Shown here: positions 28,048 to 36,459 of the stretch, piece after piece
Layout of the letters: every line of letters begins with the position of its first letter
Numbering within the stretch: position 1 is the first letter of the stretch
Origin: Pseudomonas sp. RIT288
GTDB lineage: Bacteria > Pseudomonadota > Gammaproteobacteria > Pseudomonadales > Pseudomonadaceae
Direction of reading: 5' to 3'
Assembly: GCF_000631985.1 (NCBI RefSeq)
Contig: NZ_JFYN01000012.1
Location: forward strand, 310,001-374,000
DNA length: 64,000 nt
The notes under the pieces: generated by a model
The model's input: the letters and a program-made list of their open reading frames with translations, nothing else
Databases searched by the model: none
What the model was told of the DNA's origin: nothing
Program-made: the position numbers and the translations under genes

Positions 28048-28716
28048 ATGAGCAGACCGATCAAGCTCGATTTTTCCGAAAAGTATGATGACCAGCATGC
28101 GCAAAAATATTTGCGCAAGCATCAGGACGGCCTCGGTCGTCGGTTGTCACATTGGCGCGACGAGCAGTTGGCCCGCAAGGCGTTGACGCTGGCGGGCGAG
28201 CCGGGGCTGGTGCTTGATCTGCCCTGCGGTGCAGGACGCTTCTGGCCGTTGCTGGCGGAGAAACCCAATCGAGTGATCATTGGCGCGGACAATTCCGAGT
28301 CGATGATCAAGACCGCGCTGCAGGCGCAACCGGCTGATGTGGTGAAACGGGTACAACCTTTGCACACGTCTGCGTTCGACATTGCCTTGCCGGATAACGC
28401 CGTCGACAGCATTTTCTGCATGCGTTTGCTGCATCACATCGGTGAAGCCGAACATCGGCAGACGATTTTGCGCGAATTCGAGCGTGTCACCCGTGACAGT
28501 GTGATCATTTCGTTGTGGGTCGACGGTAATTTCAAGGCCTGGAAACGCAAACGCGCTGAACAGCGTCGTGGGCAGGAAGGTTACCAAAACCGGTTTGTGT
28601 TACCGGCTGTGACAGTAGAAAAAGAATTCGAAGCGGCAGGTTTTCGCATTCAGGAACAACTGGACTTTATTCCGCTCTATGCCATGTGGCGGGTCTACGT
28701 ATTACGCAAGAGGTAG
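28048..28716 (+). CDS. Class I SAM-dependent methyltransferase (ColR-linked, WarA-like)
   Basis: 222 residues. Motif I is LVLDLPCGAGRFWPLL near residue 55, the acidic second motif is IGADNSESMI, and motif IV region is VDSIFCMRLLHHI. The C-terminal segment ends FIPLYAMWRVYVLRKR. Substrate is not evident from sequence. It is followed after four bases by the InaA-type kinase; the pair sits directly after colRS in other pseudomonads and has been linked to LPS modification and membrane stress. A caggag site lies five bases before ATG. Confidence 0.85.
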   Translation: MSRPIKLDFSEKYDDQHAQKYLRKHQDGLGRRLSHWRDEQLARKALTLAGEPGLVLDLPCGAGRFWPLLAEKPNRVIIGADNSESMIKTALQAQPADVVKRVQPLHTSAFDIALPDNAVDSIFCMRLLHHIGEAEHRQTILREFERVTRDSVIISLWVDGNFKAWKRKRAEQRRGQEGYQNRFVLPAVTVEKEFEAAGFRIQEQLDFIPLYAMWRVYVLRKR

Positions 28717-28720
28717 CAGG

Positions 28721-29434
28721 ATGGCGGTGCAAATAGCAGCAGAAACGGAAGTCGCTCCCCAGGATCGCTTCGATTACTACTGGAACCAGCGCGGTGAATG
28801 GGTGGAAGAACCCAACGTGCGCCGTGGCGGGGAAAGTGGTGTGCAACGAGTCGTGGGCCGTGACGGCCAGTTAATGTATGCCAAGCGCCAGACCGGACAT
28901 ATCTATCGCAGTTGGTTGCACCCATTTGGCCGGCCGACAGTCCTGCGTGAGCTGGATGCGCTGACCGGTGTCAGCCGCCTCGGCGTCCGTGTCCCGCAAA
29001 TCGTCTTCTGCGGCGCGCAGCCCGATCCGCAATACAAGTGGCGCGCGCTGTTGGTGACCAAGTCGCTGGACGGTTTCGACGAACTGGAAAAGTGGGAAGC
29101 CGCTGGCGGCCGTGCCCAATATGGCGAAGCGGTTTACGAGCGCGTCCTTAAAGACCTCGCCGAAAACCTCGCGCGCATGCACAAGGGCCGTTGGCAGCAC
29201 AGCTGCATTTACATCAAACATGTATTTGTACGGGTGACTGGCGCAGGTGATTCGGCCCAGGTCGAAGTGGCATTGATCGATCTGGAGAAATGCCGTCAGC
29301 GTCTGACCGCTTATCGCGCGGCCTCCCATGACATGAAGCAATTGCGTCGCCATTCGTCGTTCAGCGACACGGACTGGAAAAAACTCGTCTACTTTTACGA
29401 GACGGCGTTTGGCAGCGCTATCAAAGGTTTATAG
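28721..29434 (+). CDS. InaA-family lipopolysaccharide kinase-like protein
   Basis: 237 residues, InaA/Kdo-kinase-like fold. A nucleotide-binding lysine is plausible in LMYAKRQTGH, and a kinase-type catalytic loop is seen as LARMHKGRWQHSCIYIKHVFV, followed by VALIDLEKCRQRL, whose aspartate would bind metal. It probably phosphorylates LPS sugars at the inner face of the membrane. It starts four bases after the methyltransferase stop and is followed two bases later by a small exported protein, making one operon of three genes. Confidence 0.85.
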   Translation: MAVQIAAETEVAPQDRFDYYWNQRGEWVEEPNVRRGGESGVQRVVGRDGQLMYAKRQTGHIYRSWLHPFGRPTVLRELDALTGVSRLGVRVPQIVFCGAQPDPQYKWRALLVTKSLDGFDELEKWEAAGGRAQYGEAVYERVLKDLAENLARMHKGRWQHSCIYIKHVFVRVTGAGDSAQVEVALIDLEKCRQRLTAYRAASHDMKQLRRHSSFSDTDWKKLVYFYETAFGSAIKGL

Positions 29435-29436
29435 CG

Positions 29437-29664
29437 ATGAAACTCGAAATTGCACGAGGTTTGTTTTTGGTTGGAGCCTTGGCAGTTGCTTCATTGGCGG
29501 TGGCGGCCTGGGAGCAGCCCCGCATGCAGGTGATCGGTGCTACCACAGGCGATGCTCACTGCGCAGTACCACGGGTGGCGAAAGCCTCCGTGGCCACTAA
29601 ACCTGATCATGATTTATTGCTGTTCATGTTCGGACTTTCTCAAGGGATGAGGCCACAGAGTTGA
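29437..29664 (+). CDS. Small exported protein of unknown function
   Basis: 75 residues starting two bases after the InaA gene. An N-terminal signal peptide or anchor is clear (KLEIARGLFLVGALAVASLAVAA), with a likely cut after VAA. The mature part is about 50 residues, has a single cysteine in DAHCAVP, and ends LLLFMFGLSQGMRPQS. No family recognised. It is the last gene before a strong terminator, so it should share ColR control. PAO1 has a small gene in the same place by my recollection. Confidence 0.7.
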   Translation: MKLEIARGLFLVGALAVASLAVAAWEQPRMQVIGATTGDAHCAVPRVAKASVATKPDHDLLLFMFGLSQGMRPQS

Positions 29665-29683
29665 ACCGATTGAAGCCAAAATG

Positions 29684-29712
29684 AAAGGCCTCGCAAATGC
29701 GAGGCCTTTTTT
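29684..29712 (+). terminator. Terminator of the methyltransferase-InaA operon
   Basis: Perfect stem aaaggcctcgc/gcgaggccttt with loop aaat, and a run of six T residues. Confidence 0.9.
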
Positions 29713-29749
29713 ATGGATGAATGAAAACTTCCTCTGATAAAAATTCACT

Positions 29750-29836
29750 CTGTAGGAGCTGCCGAAGGCTGCGATCTTTTGCTCTTTGTTTTCAAGATCA
29801 AGATCAAAAGATCGCAGCCTTCGGCAGCTCCTACAG
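29750..29836. repeat. REP doublet, family A, between converging operons
   Basis: Left unit ctgtaggagctgccgaaggc, right unit in inverted orientation, joined by a spacer that itself contains near-repeats of agatca. Confidence 0.9.
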
Positions 29837-29880
29837 GGTCAGGGTCAGGGTCAGGGACAGGGGAAGGGGAAGGGGCAGGG
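29833..29880. repeat. Short tandem repeat at the 3' end of mexW
   Basis: Three to four copies of agggtc followed by degenerate aggggaag units, lying between the REP doublet and the mexW stop codon. It is simple-sequence DNA with no coding role seen. Confidence 0.75.
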
Positions 29881-32800
29881 TCATGATTTGGGATCGGGCT
29901 TTGCCAGCAGCGTGTAGATGCACGGCAAAACGAACAGCGTGAACAGCGTCCCGATCGACATCCCCGTGGCAATCACCATCCCGATATCGAACCGGCTCAC
30001 GGCGCCCGCACCGGTCGCCAGAATCAACGGCACCATGCCGAACACCATCGCCGCCGTGGTCATCAACACCGGGCGCAAACGAATTGCCGCGGCTTCCTCG
30101 ACCGCTTCGCGCGCATTCAGGCCTTTGTCCTTGCGTAACTGGTTGGCGAATTCGACGATCAGGATCCCGTGCTTGCTGATCAGCCCGATCAGGGTTACCA
30201 GCCCGACCTGGGTGTAGATGTTCATGCTCGACCAGCCAAGGAACAGCGGAATCAACGCACCGCAGATCGACAGCGGCACCGTCACCAGAATCACCAGTGG
30301 ATCGCGGAAGCTTTCGAACTGCGCCGCCAGCACCAGGAAAATGATCGCCAGCGCCAGGGCGAAGGTTACCCACAGTGCGCTGCCTTCCTGCACGTATTGT
30401 CGCGAGGCGCCGCCATAGTCGAAGGCAAATCCGGCTGGCGCTTCTTCCCGGGCGATCTGCCGCACGGTGTCGATGGCTTCGCCCATGCTGACCAGCGGGA
30501 ATCCGGAAATCTTCGCCGCGTTGAGTTGCTGGAACTGGTTGAGCTGGCGCGGTCGCGCCCGGTCGCTGAGCTTGATCAGGGTCGACAATGGCAGCAGCTC
30601 GCCCTGGGTGTTTTTCACGTAGTAATTGTTCAGCCAGCCGGGATTTTCGCGGTACGGTCGTTCGACCTGGGCAATCACCTTATAACTGCGGCCTTCGATG
30701 GTGAAACGGTTGATTTCCGCCTCGCCCAGCAGCGTCGCCAGGGTACTGCCGAGGTCAAGCATCGACACGCCCATCTGCGCGGCTTTGGCACGGTCGATAT
30801 CAACCACCACTTCCGGCTTGTCGAACGCCAGATCAAGGTCGACGAAGGCGAACTTGCCGGACTCCATGGCGCGTTTCTTGATCCGGTCGGCCACTTGCAG
30901 CAGCAATTCGTAGTCGTTGGCAGTATTGACCACGAATTCAAACGGCAAACCTTCACCGGTGCCGGGCAGGGAGGGCAGGTTGAAGCCAAAGATCTGCAAG
31001 CCTGGAATGCCTTCCAGTTTGCCTTGTACTTCGGGCAGGATCTGCATCTGGGTACGACTGCGCTCGTTCCATGGCTTGAGCAGGAAGCCGCCGATGCCCG
31101 CTTGCACACCGTTGTAGCCGTTGATCTGGAACGAGGAGTAGTACTCCGGAAACTCCTTGAAGATCTTGATGAATTCGTCGGTATAGGTGCTCAGGTAATC
31201 GAGGTTGGTCGGCTGCGGGGCGCTGGCCATCATGAAAATGATGCCCTGATCCTCATCCGGTGCCAGTTCCGACTTGGTGAATTTGAGAAACACCGGGATC
31301 AGGCACAGCACGATCACCGCGAACACCAGCACCACCGGCCGCGTATTCAGTGTGCCGTGGAGCATGCTCTGGTAGCGGCGCTTGAGTCTGTCGAAAATAC
31401 GGTCGAGGCGGTGCGCCAGGCCACTGGGGTTTTCTTCGTGGCGCAACAGCAGGGCGCACATCATCGGCGACAGGGTCAGGGCAACGATCCCGGAGATCAC
31501 CACGGCGCCGGCCAGAGTCAGGGCGAACTCCTTGAACAAGGCCCCGGTCAGTCCGGTGAGGAAGCCGATCGGCGCATACACCGCCGCCAGGGTGATGGTC
31601 ATCGACACCACCGGCATGGCGATTTCCCGTGCACCTTCCAGCGCGGCCTCCAGCGGCGTCTTGCCCTCCTCGATATGCCGGTGGATGTTCTCCACCACCA
31701 CGATGGCGTCGTCCACCACCAGACCGATGGCCAGCACCATCGCCAACAGGGTCAGGAGGTTGATCGAGTAGCCCATCATCTGCATGAAGAACATCACGCC
31801 GATCATCGACAGCGGGATGGTCACCACCGGGATCACCACCGAACGCAGCGCGCCGAGGAACAGGAACACCACCACGATCACGATCAGCACCGCTTCGAAC
31901 AGGGTTTTCACCACTTCGTCGATCGAGGCCTGGATGAACTGGGTGGCGTCGTAGGCAATCTCGCTCTTGAGGTTGGGCGGCAATTGCGCTTCCAGCTCCG
32001 GCATCAGCTTGCGTACTTCCTTGATCACGTCCAGCGGGTTGGCGCCTGGGGTGGCCTTGATGCCGATGTACACCGATGGCGTGCCGCCGAACGAGCTGAT
32101 CGAGTCGTAGTTTTCCGCGCCCATCTCGACCCGCGCGACATCGCTGAGCAGTACGCGGCTGTCGCCACTGACCTTGAGCGGAATCGCGGCGAAGGCTTCG
32201 GCGGATTTCAGTTCAGTGTTGGCGTTGATGCTGGTGACCACGTACTCGCCCTTCACCTCGCCGGCGGCGGAGAGGAAGTTGTACTGGCGCACCGCGTTGG
32301 TCACGTCGCTGGCGCTGAGGCCGAAACCGGCGAGCTTCACCGGGTCGAGCCACAGGCGCATGGCAAATACCTGATTGCCGAGTATCTCCGCTTCGGCCAT
32401 GCCCGGCAGGGTCGCCAGTTTCGGCTGGATCACCCGCGACAGGTAGTCGGTGATCTGCGGGTTGCTCAAGTCCTTGCTGAAGAAACTGATGTACATCAGC
32501 GCCGAGGCGTCGGCCGATTCCTTGCTCAGCACCGGGTCTTCGGCGTCCTGCGGCAGTTTGTTCTTCACCTCGTTGGCCTTGGCCAGCAGTTCGGTAAACA
32601 AACGGTCGGTGTTGGAACCGATGCGCGCGTAGATCGAGATCACCGAGAAGTTCTGGCGACTGACCGAGGTCATGTAATCAATGCCCTCGGCGCTGGCGAG
32701 GCTCTGTTGCATCGGTTGGGTGATGTAGCCCTGAATGGTCTCGGCGTTGGCCCCGGGGTAGGCGGTGGTCACCGTGATCAGGGCGTTTTCCATTTGCGGG

Positions 32801-32910
32801 TACTGGCGCAGCGGCAGTTTGCTCCAGGCCTGGAAACCCAGCAGCACAATCAGCAGGCTGACCACGGTGGCGAGCACCGGGCGGCGGATGAACGGATCGG
32901 TAAAAGCCAT
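29881..32910 (-). CDS. mexW: RND multidrug efflux transporter MexW
   Basis: A 1009-residue inner-membrane RND pump of the HAE1 type. It starts MAFTDPFIRRPVLATVVSLL and has the expected 12 helices. Helix 4 carries the proton-relay Asp-Asp pair (IGLVVDDAIVVVENIHRH). The porter-domain segments VTTAYPGANAETIQGYITQP and GIDYMTSVSRQNFSVISIYAR match MexW of P. aeruginosa closely. It works with the adaptor encoded just upstream and an outer-membrane channel encoded elsewhere (OprM in PAO1). The gene order after the InaA genes agrees with PAO1. Confidence 0.93.
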   Translation of the reverse strand: MAFTDPFIRRPVLATVVSLLIVLLGFQAWSKLPLRQYPQMENALITVTTAYPGANAETIQGYITQPMQQSLASAEGIDYMTSVSRQNFSVISIYARIGSNTDRLFTELLAKANEVKNKLPQDAEDPVLSKESADASALMYISFFSKDLSNPQITDYLSRVIQPKLATLPGMAEAEILGNQVFAMRLWLDPVKLAGFGLSASDVTNAVRQYNFLSAAGEVKGEYVVTSINANTELKSAEAFAAIPLKVSGDSRVLLSDVARVEMGAENYDSISSFGGTPSVYIGIKATPGANPLDVIKEVRKLMPELEAQLPPNLKSEIAYDATQFIQASIDEVVKTLFEAVLIVIVVVFLFLGALRSVVIPVVTIPLSMIGVMFFMQMMGYSINLLTLLAMVLAIGLVVDDAIVVVENIHRHIEEGKTPLEAALEGAREIAMPVVSMTITLAAVYAPIGFLTGLTGALFKEFALTLAGAVVISGIVALTLSPMMCALLLRHEENPSGLAHRLDRIFDRLKRRYQSMLHGTLNTRPVVLVFAVIVLCLIPVFLKFTKSELAPDEDQGIIFMMASAPQPTNLDYLSTYTDEFIKIFKEFPEYYSSFQINGYNGVQAGIGGFLLKPWNERSRTQMQILPEVQGKLEGIPGLQIFGFNLPSLPGTGEGLPFEFVVNTANDYELLLQVADRIKKRAMESGKFAFVDLDLAFDKPEVVVDIDRAKAAQMGVSMLDLGSTLATLLGEAEINRFTIEGRSYKVIAQVERPYRENPGWLNNYYVKNTQGELLPLSTLIKLSDRARPRQLNQFQQLNAAKISGFPLVSMGEAIDTVRQIAREEAPAGFAFDYGGASRQYVQEGSALWVTFALALAIIFLVLAAQFESFRDPLVILVTVPLSICGALIPLFLGWSSMNIYTQVGLVTLIGLISKHGILIVEFANQLRKDKGLNAREAVEEAAAIRLRPVLMTTAAMVFGMVPLILATGAGAVSRFDIGMVIATGMSIGTLFTLFVLPCIYTLLAKPDPKS

Positions 32911-32923
32911 GGGGATTCCTTGA

Positions 32924-34072
32924 TCAGTCGGCGCGAGGCGGACTGTTCTGCTCGCCGAGGGTCTTGTCGTCGCTGATGGCAATGTGTGCGCCGTTGTCCA
33001 GTTTGATCTGGCCGGCGGTCACCACTTGTTCGCCGCTCTGCACGCCCTTGTTGATCATCACCAGGCCATCGCGGCGCTCACCGGTCTCGATGAAGCGGCG
33101 CTCGGCGATCAGTACCGGCTGGCCCTTGTCGTCTTTTTCGACACTGCCGTCCTCGGCCTTTTTCTGCCCGACCACGTACAGCGAGTTGCCGTAGAGGGTG
33201 TAGGTGATCGCACTTTCCGGCACCACGATGTGTTTCTGCGGGTCGGGCAGCAATACGTCGAGGCTGGCGAACATGCCCGGCAGCAATTTGCCGTCGGGGT
33301 TGGCCAGGGTCGCGCGCACCAGAATATTGCGCGTGGTGCTCTCGACAATCGGGTTGATCGCGCTGATGGCACCGGGGAAGTTCTGCCCGGGATAGGCCGC
33401 GACGCCGATCTGCACCAGTTGACCGATGGCCAGTTTCGGTACCGATTGCTCGGGCACATAGAAATCGGCGTAGAGGCTGCTCAGGTCCTGCAGGGTGGCG
33501 ATTTTGGTGCCGCTGGCGAGGTAGTCGCCGACATCCACCTGACGGATGCCGATGGTGCCGCTGAACGGCGCAAGGATGCGTTTTTTCGCCAGCGAAGCGT
33601 TGAGCTGATTGACCGTGGCCTTGTTCTTTTGCAACACGGCGGAGAGTCGGTCGTACTCGCCTTTGGAGATCGCGCGGCTGTCGACCAGTTGGCTGCCGCG
33701 ACCGAAATCCAGTTGCGCCAGACCGAGGTCGGCCCTGGCGGTTTCCAGCAGGGCGGTTTCGACCGCGCTGTCGAGTTGCAGCAGTGGCTGCCCGGCCTTG
33801 ACCTTCTGTCCGGATTCGAATTTGAGTTCGGTGACGGTGCCGGCGACTTCCAGACTCAGCTCGACGCCTTGCAAGGCCTTCAGCGAGCCGACGGTCGGCA
33901 GCCGCATCTGCCACGGCTGTTCGGTGGCGCGGGCCACGGCGACGCTGATCGGCGGTTTCGGTTTGGAGAAGCCCTGGATCATGGTGTAGATCGAAAAGGC
34001 TTTGTACCCGCCCAATACCAGGACGACCAGCAAGACAACACCCAACATGATCAGCATGCGGCGACGCAGCAT
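32924..34072 (-). CDS. mexV: RND efflux periplasmic adaptor MexV
   Basis: A 382-residue membrane-fusion protein. One N-terminal anchor (LIMLGVVLLVVLVLGGY) precedes lipoyl halves (VELSLEVAGTVTELKFESGQKV and ILAPFSGTIGIRQVDVGDYL), a helical hairpin between them, and the beta-barrel domain (LYADFYVPEQSVPKL). The C-terminal membrane-proximal region ends VTAGQIKLDNGAHI. It links MexW to the outer-membrane channel. The mexW start lies 13 bases downstream, so the two are one transcription unit. No local repressor gene is adjacent. Confidence 0.93.
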   Translation of the reverse strand: MLRRRMLIMLGVVLLVVLVLGGYKAFSIYTMIQGFSKPKPPISVAVARATEQPWQMRLPTVGSLKALQGVELSLEVAGTVTELKFESGQKVKAGQPLLQLDSAVETALLETARADLGLAQLDFGRGSQLVDSRAISKGEYDRLSAVLQKNKATVNQLNASLAKKRILAPFSGTIGIRQVDVGDYLASGTKIATLQDLSSLYADFYVPEQSVPKLAIGQLVQIGVAAYPGQNFPGAISAINPIVESTTRNILVRATLANPDGKLLPGMFASLDVLLPDPQKHIVVPESAITYTLYGNSLYVVGQKKAEDGSVEKDDKGQPVLIAERRFIETGERRDGLVMINKGVQSGEQVVTAGQIKLDNGAHIAISDDKTLGEQNSPPRAD

Positions 34073-34168
34073 ATTTCCAGTTCCTTGGATAAATCAGGTG
34101 AGACAGGCGGGCACATTACTCCGAGTCAGGTGGGGATTCCAACTGCCAGTTTTTATAGGGGGGAGCGC

Positions 34169-34244
34169 AAAAAGATCGCAGCCTGCGGCAGCTCCTACAT
34201 TGGAATGCGATCCCTGTAGGAGCTGCCGCAGGCTGCGATCTTTT
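34169..34244. repeat. REP doublet, family A, upstream of mexV
   Basis: aaaagatcgcagcctgcggc on the left and its inverted copy on the right, about 17 bases apart, just past the end of the DUF1513 gene. Confidence 0.9.
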
Positions 34245-34253
34245 AATGGCGGG

Positions 34254-35369
34254 TCACGCCATCAAATGCAGATGGTTGTCCCAGAGCCCCGCCGGCAGAT
34301 CCAGCGGTTTGGCCAGCAGTTGATCCTGGCGGCAATCGTAGTAGCGGCAACGGCCTTGACCGGAAGTGACGACGAAACCGTCCTTCACCGCACCAACGCC
34401 GGCGCAATCGGGCAGCGGTGCGTCGAGACGCACTTCGCCGCTGTCCAGATCCCAGATGAAGAAGCGGTTGCCGCGCGGCGCGGTCAGCGCCACCAGCCGC
34501 AGTTCGCTGTGCACCGCGACGCTGGCGGTGTAATGACCCATCGACTGCAACTGATGCTCCGGCACCGGGAACGCCACGAAGGGCTGGCCCGGACGCTTGA
34601 TCGCCAACAGCTCGGAACGCTCGTGCGAAGCGCCCATGAACTGCTGGCCGGCGACGATGGTGCCGTCGCTGGCGATGCCCAGGTGGCGCACGCTGTTCAT
34701 CTGCTGCGCAAGGGTTTCCTTGCTCAGCAGGGTGCCATCACGCTGCATCAGCACCAGGCTCGGTTCCATGGCGTTGAGGTTCATGTCGACGCGGCTTTCG
34801 GCCTCGGTCCGGATCCCGCCGTTGGCCACCACCAGAGTTTCGCCATCGGGCATCCACGACACCTGATGCGGGCCGAGGCCATGGGTGGAAATCTCGCCGC
34901 TGTGCACCAGCCGCTCGCCTTCGAACTTGTACACCCCGAGCAGGCCACGCCCCGGATCAGTGGTGTCGTTCTCGGTGGCGTACAGGTACTCGCCGTCCTT
35001 GTGCACCACGGCGTGGCCGTAGAAATGCCGGTTCGGCAGCGAGGTCACGGTTTGCAGCAACGTCCCGTCGCGCAGGTCGATCAGGTAGCTCTCGGTGCCC
35101 GGGCGGCGGGCGACGAACAGCGCGATCGGCAGCGTCGGGTGGTTGATGATGTCGTGGCAGCGCTGGCCGACTTCGGTGGCGAACACCCGAGCACCGTCCA
35201 GCCGATAACCGACGGCGTAATGCTTGCCGTCGGTATCGTCGCGCGCCGAGAGCAACAACGGGCTCTGATCCTTGCGCTTGAACAGCGTCCAGCCGCCCAG
35301 TGTCACTGCTCCCAGCAGCAAACTACCTAAAGTCAGAGCCTGGCGTCGCAGCATGGCACTTGCCCTCAT
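34254..35369 (-). CDS. DUF1513 periplasmic beta-propeller-like protein
   Basis: 371 residues. The N-terminus is LRRQALTLGSLLLGAVTLGGW, a signal or anchor that follows two arginines, resembling a twin-arginine signal. The rest is repeated strand-turn units (NRHFYGHAVVHKDGEYLYATEND, GLGPHQVSWMPDGETLVVANGG, MGHYTASVAVHSELRLVALTAPRG), the DUF1513 pattern. It overlaps the upstream imelysin gene in the bases TGATG. DUF1513 genes travel with imelysin and di-heme oxidoreductase genes and are thought to take part in iron acquisition; the exact role is unknown. Confidence 0.85.
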   Translation of the reverse strand: MRASAMLRRQALTLGSLLLGAVTLGGWTLFKRKDQSPLLLSARDDTDGKHYAVGYRLDGARVFATEVGQRCHDIINHPTLPIALFVARRPGTESYLIDLRDGTLLQTVTSLPNRHFYGHAVVHKDGEYLYATENDTTDPGRGLLGVYKFEGERLVHSGEISTHGLGPHQVSWMPDGETLVVANGGIRTEAESRVDMNLNAMEPSLVLMQRDGTLLSKETLAQQMNSVRHLGIASDGTIVAGQQFMGASHERSELLAIKRPGQPFVAFPVPEHQLQSMGHYTASVAVHSELRLVALTAPRGNRFFIWDLDSGEVRLDAPLPDCAGVGAVKDGFVVTSGQGRCRYYDCRQDQLLAKPLDLPAGLWDNHLHLMA

Positions 35370-36433
35370 CAGTCACCGTCGTTGGCGTTGAAGCCCAGTT
35401 GGATGCCCAGCGCCTTGGCCAGTTCGCCTTCGTGCAGGCGATGGACGACGTTGAGGCTGTCGTAGAGATCGTTGAGCTGCTGCCGACCGGCGTCGTCCTG
35501 GAGCATTTCGGTCAGCGAGCGCTGGTTGCTGTCGAACAGTTTCAGCGACGCGGCGTAGGCGGCGTCGATCTTGTCCGCCAACGGTTTCTGCTCGGCCGGC
35601 AACAGACCGCGCAGGCCTTTGTTGTCGACGCCTTCCCAGACGGTTTTGGCAGCAGCGAGGCTGGCTTCCAGCGCGGTCAGCGACGACTGGCTGCGCCACG
35701 CATCAGCCTGGAACGGTTGCGGCACGCCTTTGCTCTGGCGGCCCATTGGCGTGCCGAGTTTTTTCTTCAGGGTGTCGAGTGCGGTGACCTGTACACGCAG
35801 CAGATCGGCGATCGCTTCGTGGGAGTCGGCGTAGCGCTGGTTGGGGAACTTGCTCATTTGCGCGAGCATGCCGTCGGTGTTGTTCCAGCTCTGCAGAATC
35901 TCTTCGGCCAGTTGCTTCTGGCGCTCGCCGATGGCGATCAGCAACGGGCAGTATTTGGTTTTCTGCTCGGCGTTGGCGACGTCCGGTTTTTCATCGAACA
36001 GGATGTACTCGTAAGCCGACAGGCCCTGCACCACCACGCTGGATTTGGCCAGTGCGGCGGCGTCGATCTGCGGCTGGGCGATCACCAGTTGCTCGACCTG
36101 ACGGCCGACGAGGTTCTTTTTGTCCGGCCAGAACTGCACCTGCCACGAACGGTTGCCCTCGGCCAGTGGGCCGATCAGCAGCGGTTGCAGCTCGGCCCAG
36201 GCTTTCTGCGCGTGCAGGAAGTCGGCGCGGGCGGTTTCCAGGGTTTCCTTGCCCTGACAGTAGGCGAGGGCGCTGACCGCCAGTTGTTTGTCGGCTTCGA
36301 CCCAACGGGTGTAGGTCGGCAGGATCACCGATTTGGCGATGGCCGCCGACGTGACCGCTTGCGGGTCCTGCGGCGAGCAGGCACCGAGGGCGAGTGCGGC
36401 AAGGCTGGTGAACAACAACTTGGGACGGAACAT
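35369..36433 (-). CDS. Imelysin-family lipoprotein (second copy, histidine motif changed)
   Basis: 354 residues. The lipobox is LGAC (SLAALALGACSPQ), so it is probably a lipoprotein. The imelysin fold is suggested by the helical content and by VVVQGLSAYEYILFD. In imelysins this place carries the GxHxxE metal-like motif; here the histidine is serine (GLSAYE). It lies between the di-heme oxidoreductase and DUF1513 genes in one operon, 26 bases after the former. A periplasmic iron-binding or scaffolding role is inferred, not shown. Confidence 0.85.
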   Translation of the reverse strand: MFRPKLLFTSLAALALGACSPQDPQAVTSAAIAKSVILPTYTRWVEADKQLAVSALAYCQGKETLETARADFLHAQKAWAELQPLLIGPLAEGNRSWQVQFWPDKKNLVGRQVEQLVIAQPQIDAAALAKSSVVVQGLSAYEYILFDEKPDVANAEQKTKYCPLLIAIGERQKQLAEEILQSWNNTDGMLAQMSKFPNQRYADSHEAIADLLRVQVTALDTLKKKLGTPMGRQSKGVPQPFQADAWRSQSSLTALEASLAAAKTVWEGVDNKGLRGLLPAEQKPLADKIDAAYAASLKLFDSNQRSLTEMLQDDAGRQQLNDLYDSLNVVHRLHEGELAKALGIQLGFNANDGD

Positions 36434-36459
36434 GTCGGACTCCCGATTCTTTTAAGTGT

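Noticed and set aside
30169..32976. Long His/Gln-rich plus-strand open frame opposite mexW
   Set aside because: Composition is that of a shadow of membrane-protein codons; mexW itself is unmistakable.
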